A stretch of DNA of 64,000 bases from Sphingomonas sp. Leaf230. Its GTDB lineage: Bacteria; Pseudomonadota; Alphaproteobacteria; Sphingomonadales; Sphingomonadaceae. Positions 62,282 to 64,000 of this stretch are shown here, one piece after another. The translations under genes were made by a program, and so were the position numbers. The stretch spans positions 300,478 to 364,477 of the forward strand of contig NZ_LMKW01000001.1 in NCBI RefSeq assembly GCF_001421745.1. The letters run 5' to 3'. The notes below the pieces were generated by a model. That model ran no database searches. It was not told where the DNA came from and saw only the letters and a program-made list of their open reading frames with translations. The stretch's first letter is position 1. The number at the start of each line of letters is the position of its first letter.

Positions 62282-63388
62282 TCAGTCCGCCCATGCTTCG
62301 TAAGGTAAACCTAGATCATCGGCGACCGCCTTGTACGCGATCTTGCCCTTGTAAACGTTCAGCCCATTGGCGAGGTGCGGGTCGGCCTTCATCGCCGCCT
62401 CGGCGCCCAGATTGGCGAGCTTCAACGCGAAGGGCAGCGTCGCGTTGTTGAGCGCGAACGCCGAGGTGCGCGCCACCGCGCCGGGCATGTTGGCGACGCA
62501 ATAGTGGATCACGCCGTCGACCTCGAACACCGGATCCTCATGCGTGGTGGCGTGCGACGTCTCGAAGCACCCGCCCTGGTCGATCGCGATGTCGACCAGC
62601 ACCGAGCCGCGCTTCATCGTCTTCAGCATCTCGCGCGTGACGAGCTTCGGCGCAGCGGCGCCCGGCACCAGCACCGCACCGATCACCAGATGCGCGTTCT
62701 TCACCGCTGCCGCGATCGCAGCCTTCGACGCATAGGCCGTCTTGATCTGGCTGGAAAAGAACATGTCGAGCTCAGCGAGGCGATCGTTCGAAATGTCGTA
62801 GATCGTCACGTCGGCGCGCATGCCGACTGCCATCTGCGCCGCGTTGACGCCCGAGACGCCGCCGCCGAGGATCGCGACCTTGGCTGGCGCGACACCGGGC
62901 ACGCCGCCGAGCAGCACGCCACGTCCGCCCTGTTCCTTCTCGAGATAATGCGCGCCGACCTGCACCGACATGCGGCCCGCGACCTCGGACATCGGCTTCA
63001 GCAACGGCAGCCCGCGGCGGTTGTCGGTGACGGTCTCGTACGCGATGCAGGTCGCGCCGGACTTTATCAGCCCCTCTGCCTGCGGCTTGTCCGCGGCGAG
63101 GTGGAGATAGGTGAACAGCAGATGGCGCGGCTCAAGCATCGCGATCTCGCTCGGCTGCGGCTCCTTGACCTTTACGATCATGTCGGCGCCGGCGAACACC
63201 GCGGCAGCGGTCGGCAGGATCGTCGCGCCCGCGTCGACATAGTCCTGGTCCTCGAAATCGATCCCCGATCCAGCCTGCGTCTCGACGACGACCTCGTGAC
63301 CGGCCGCGACAAGTTCGGCGACCGATGGCGGGGTCAGGCCGACGCGATATTCATGGTTCTTGATTTCCTTGGGGACACCGACGCGCAT
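62282..63388 (-). CDS. ald: Alanine dehydrogenase
   Basis: Alanine dehydrogenase interconverts alanine and pyruvate with NAD. From ATG 63388 (MRVGVPKEIKNHEYRVGLTP) it is 368 residues; the ATG at 63397 is the alternative. Motifs: LLFTYLHLAADKPQAEGL (His near 96), NAD fold VAILGGGVSGVNAAQMAVGM (about 169-188), PGAAAPKLVTREMLKTMK. GGAG lies upstream. It diverges from an Lrp-type regulator that probably controls it. Confidence 0.95.
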   Translation of the reverse strand: MRVGVPKEIKNHEYRVGLTPPSVAELVAAGHEVVVETQAGSGIDFEDQDYVDAGATILPTAAAVFAGADMIVKVKEPQPSEIAMLEPRHLLFTYLHLAADKPQAEGLIKSGATCIAYETVTDNRRGLPLLKPMSEVAGRMSVQVGAHYLEKEQGGRGVLLGGVPGVAPAKVAILGGGVSGVNAAQMAVGMRADVTIYDISNDRLAELDMFFSSQIKTAYASKAAIAAAVKNAHLVIGAVLVPGAAAPKLVTREMLKTMKRGSVLVDIAIDQGGCFETSHATTHEDPVFEVDGVIHYCVANMPGAVARTSAFALNNATLPFALKLANLGAEAAMKADPHLANGLNVYKGKIAYKAVADDLGLPYEAWAD

Positions 63389-63474
63389 TGATTCCACTCC
63401 ATTATCGTTTGCGCCATATTAGCGCGCCTTGGACGGGAAGGGTTCGCAAACTGGTCTCGGTGCGATACCGCATC

Positions 63475-63489
63475 TGCAAAATGATTGCA
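63475..63489. promoter_or_regulatory. Candidate Lrp/AsnC operator
   Basis: TGCAAAATGATTGCA is an inverted repeat (TGCAA, 5-base AT-rich centre, TTGCA), the length and shape of an Lrp/AsnC-type site. It lies 26 bases before the regulator start and 87 before divergent ald, so it could serve both genes. Confidence 0.5.
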
Positions 63490-63515
63490 TCCGTCGTCAC
63501 TAAAACGGGATAATC

Positions 63516-63956
63516 TTGAGCATCACGATCGAACGCAGGATTCTGGACTTGCTCGCCGCCAATTCCGACCTGACCAGCGCGGAGCTTGGCGACGCGGTTG
63601 GCCTGTCGGCGAGCGCCGCGCATCGCCGGGTCGCGCAGTTGCGTGAGAGTGGCGCGATCACCGGCTATCGTGCCGTGCTGTCGCAAGCAGCGCGCGGCGA
63701 TCCCAGCATCGTCCTCGTCAACGTCACGCTGCGGGATCAGCGCAAGGAGACGATGGCGGCGTTCGAGGCAGAGATCGTTGAGTGTCCGCAGGTCGTGCAA
63801 TGCTTCCTGATGAGCGGGGAGGCGGATTACATGCTCCACGTCGAGATCCGCCACGGCGAGACGTTCGAGCGCATTCACCGCGAGACCTTGTCGCAACTGC
63901 CCGGGGTGACGCGGCTGGCGTCGCACTTCGTCATCCGCGAGGTCGTGAGGCGCTGA
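63516..63956 (+). CDS. Lrp/AsnC-family regulator
   Basis: A 146-residue regulator from TTG 63516 (SITIERRILDLLAANSDLTS). The helix-turn-helix is LTSAELGDAVGLSASAAHRR (about 18-37) and the C-terminal RAM domain (ISIVLVNVTLRDQ; VVQCFLMSGEADYMLHVEIR) binds an amino acid. As it diverges from ald, an alanine-responsive activator is likely. No ATG is available at the right place, and TTG starts occur elsewhere in this window. Confidence 0.9.
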   Translation: MSITIERRILDLLAANSDLTSAELGDAVGLSASAAHRRVAQLRESGAITGYRAVLSQAARGDPSIVLVNVTLRDQRKETMAAFEAEIVECPQVVQCFLMSGEADYMLHVEIRHGETFERIHRETLSQLPGVTRLASHFVIREVVRR

Positions 63957-63970
63957 ACGCCGGCGACTCT

Positions 63971-64000
63971 TCTCCCCTCCCTGGAAGGGAGGGGCGGGGG
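63971..64000. repeat. Left end of a type C repeat at the window edge
   Basis: CTCCCCTCCCTGGAAGGGAG and GGGCGGGGG match the left arm of the element at 32699. It continues beyond the window. Confidence 0.75.

Overview
The window is high-GC DNA (roughly two thirds G+C), densely coding, with tightly overlapping operons. It most likely comes from the chromosome of a Sphingomonas-like alphaproteobacterium. This rests on the gene families present (DUF6481, a retropepsin-like protease, SPOR-domain proteins, an Xcp-like type II secretion operon, an outer-membrane TonB receptor with a lipoprotein partner) and on the many GC-rich palindromic repeats between genes. The taxonomic call is inference; no rRNA is present.

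Layout. 1-3397: branched-chain amino acid genes ilvC (cut by the window edge), ilvN and ilvB on the minus strand. 3480-8877: miaA diverging from serB, two small secreted or lipoprotein genes and two divergent SPOR-domain proteins. 9036-11239: pyrB with a catalytically degenerate dihydroorotase-like partner. 11337-14463: a polytopic membrane protein, ruvX and a DUF3089 hydrolase. 14697-18148: gatC-gatA-gatB. 18455-19530: a membrane-anchored aspartic protease and two tiny genes. 19640-24948: tRNA-Leu, trigger factor with an unusual His/Lys-rich tail, a glycosyltransferase, clpP and clpX. 25336-32487: a nucleotidyltransferase-like protein, a Ca2+/H+ antiporter, cytochrome c, an M1 peptidase, lon and HU. 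32555-37783: tRNA-Val, then a TetR regulator with an EmrA-EmrB-NodT type tripartite drug efflux operon. 38086-43260: a DUF6481 gene diverging from a lipoprotein/TonB-receptor pair preceded by a four-unit, 11-bp-spaced array resembling Pho boxes. 43529-55691: a 2-oxoglutarate dioxygenase diverging from a complete-looking gspC-N type II secretion operon. 55757-63956: tRNA-His, leucine dehydrogenase, cytochrome c maturation genes ccmC-I, a DUF3072 gene, and alanine dehydrogenase diverging from an Lrp/AsnC regulator.

How it works together. Three blocks are true operons with stop/start overlaps: gspC-N, ccmC-I and the tetR-emrA-emrB-nodT cassette. trigger factor, ClpP, ClpX and Lon form a protein-quality-control cluster. 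Amino-acid genes sit at both ends.

The most unusual signal is a set of at least five families of short palindromic repeats, more than fifteen copies in 64 kb. Most lie between convergent or tandem genes. Four copies have entered operons at translation starts: inside the gspE reading frame, over the gspF ribosome-binding site and start codon, in the gspH leader and in the ccmH leader. One further copy, between ilvN and ilvC, is itself interrupted by a 33-bp palindrome flanked by a 6-bp direct repeat. No CRISPR array, phage, transposase gene or rRNA was seen.
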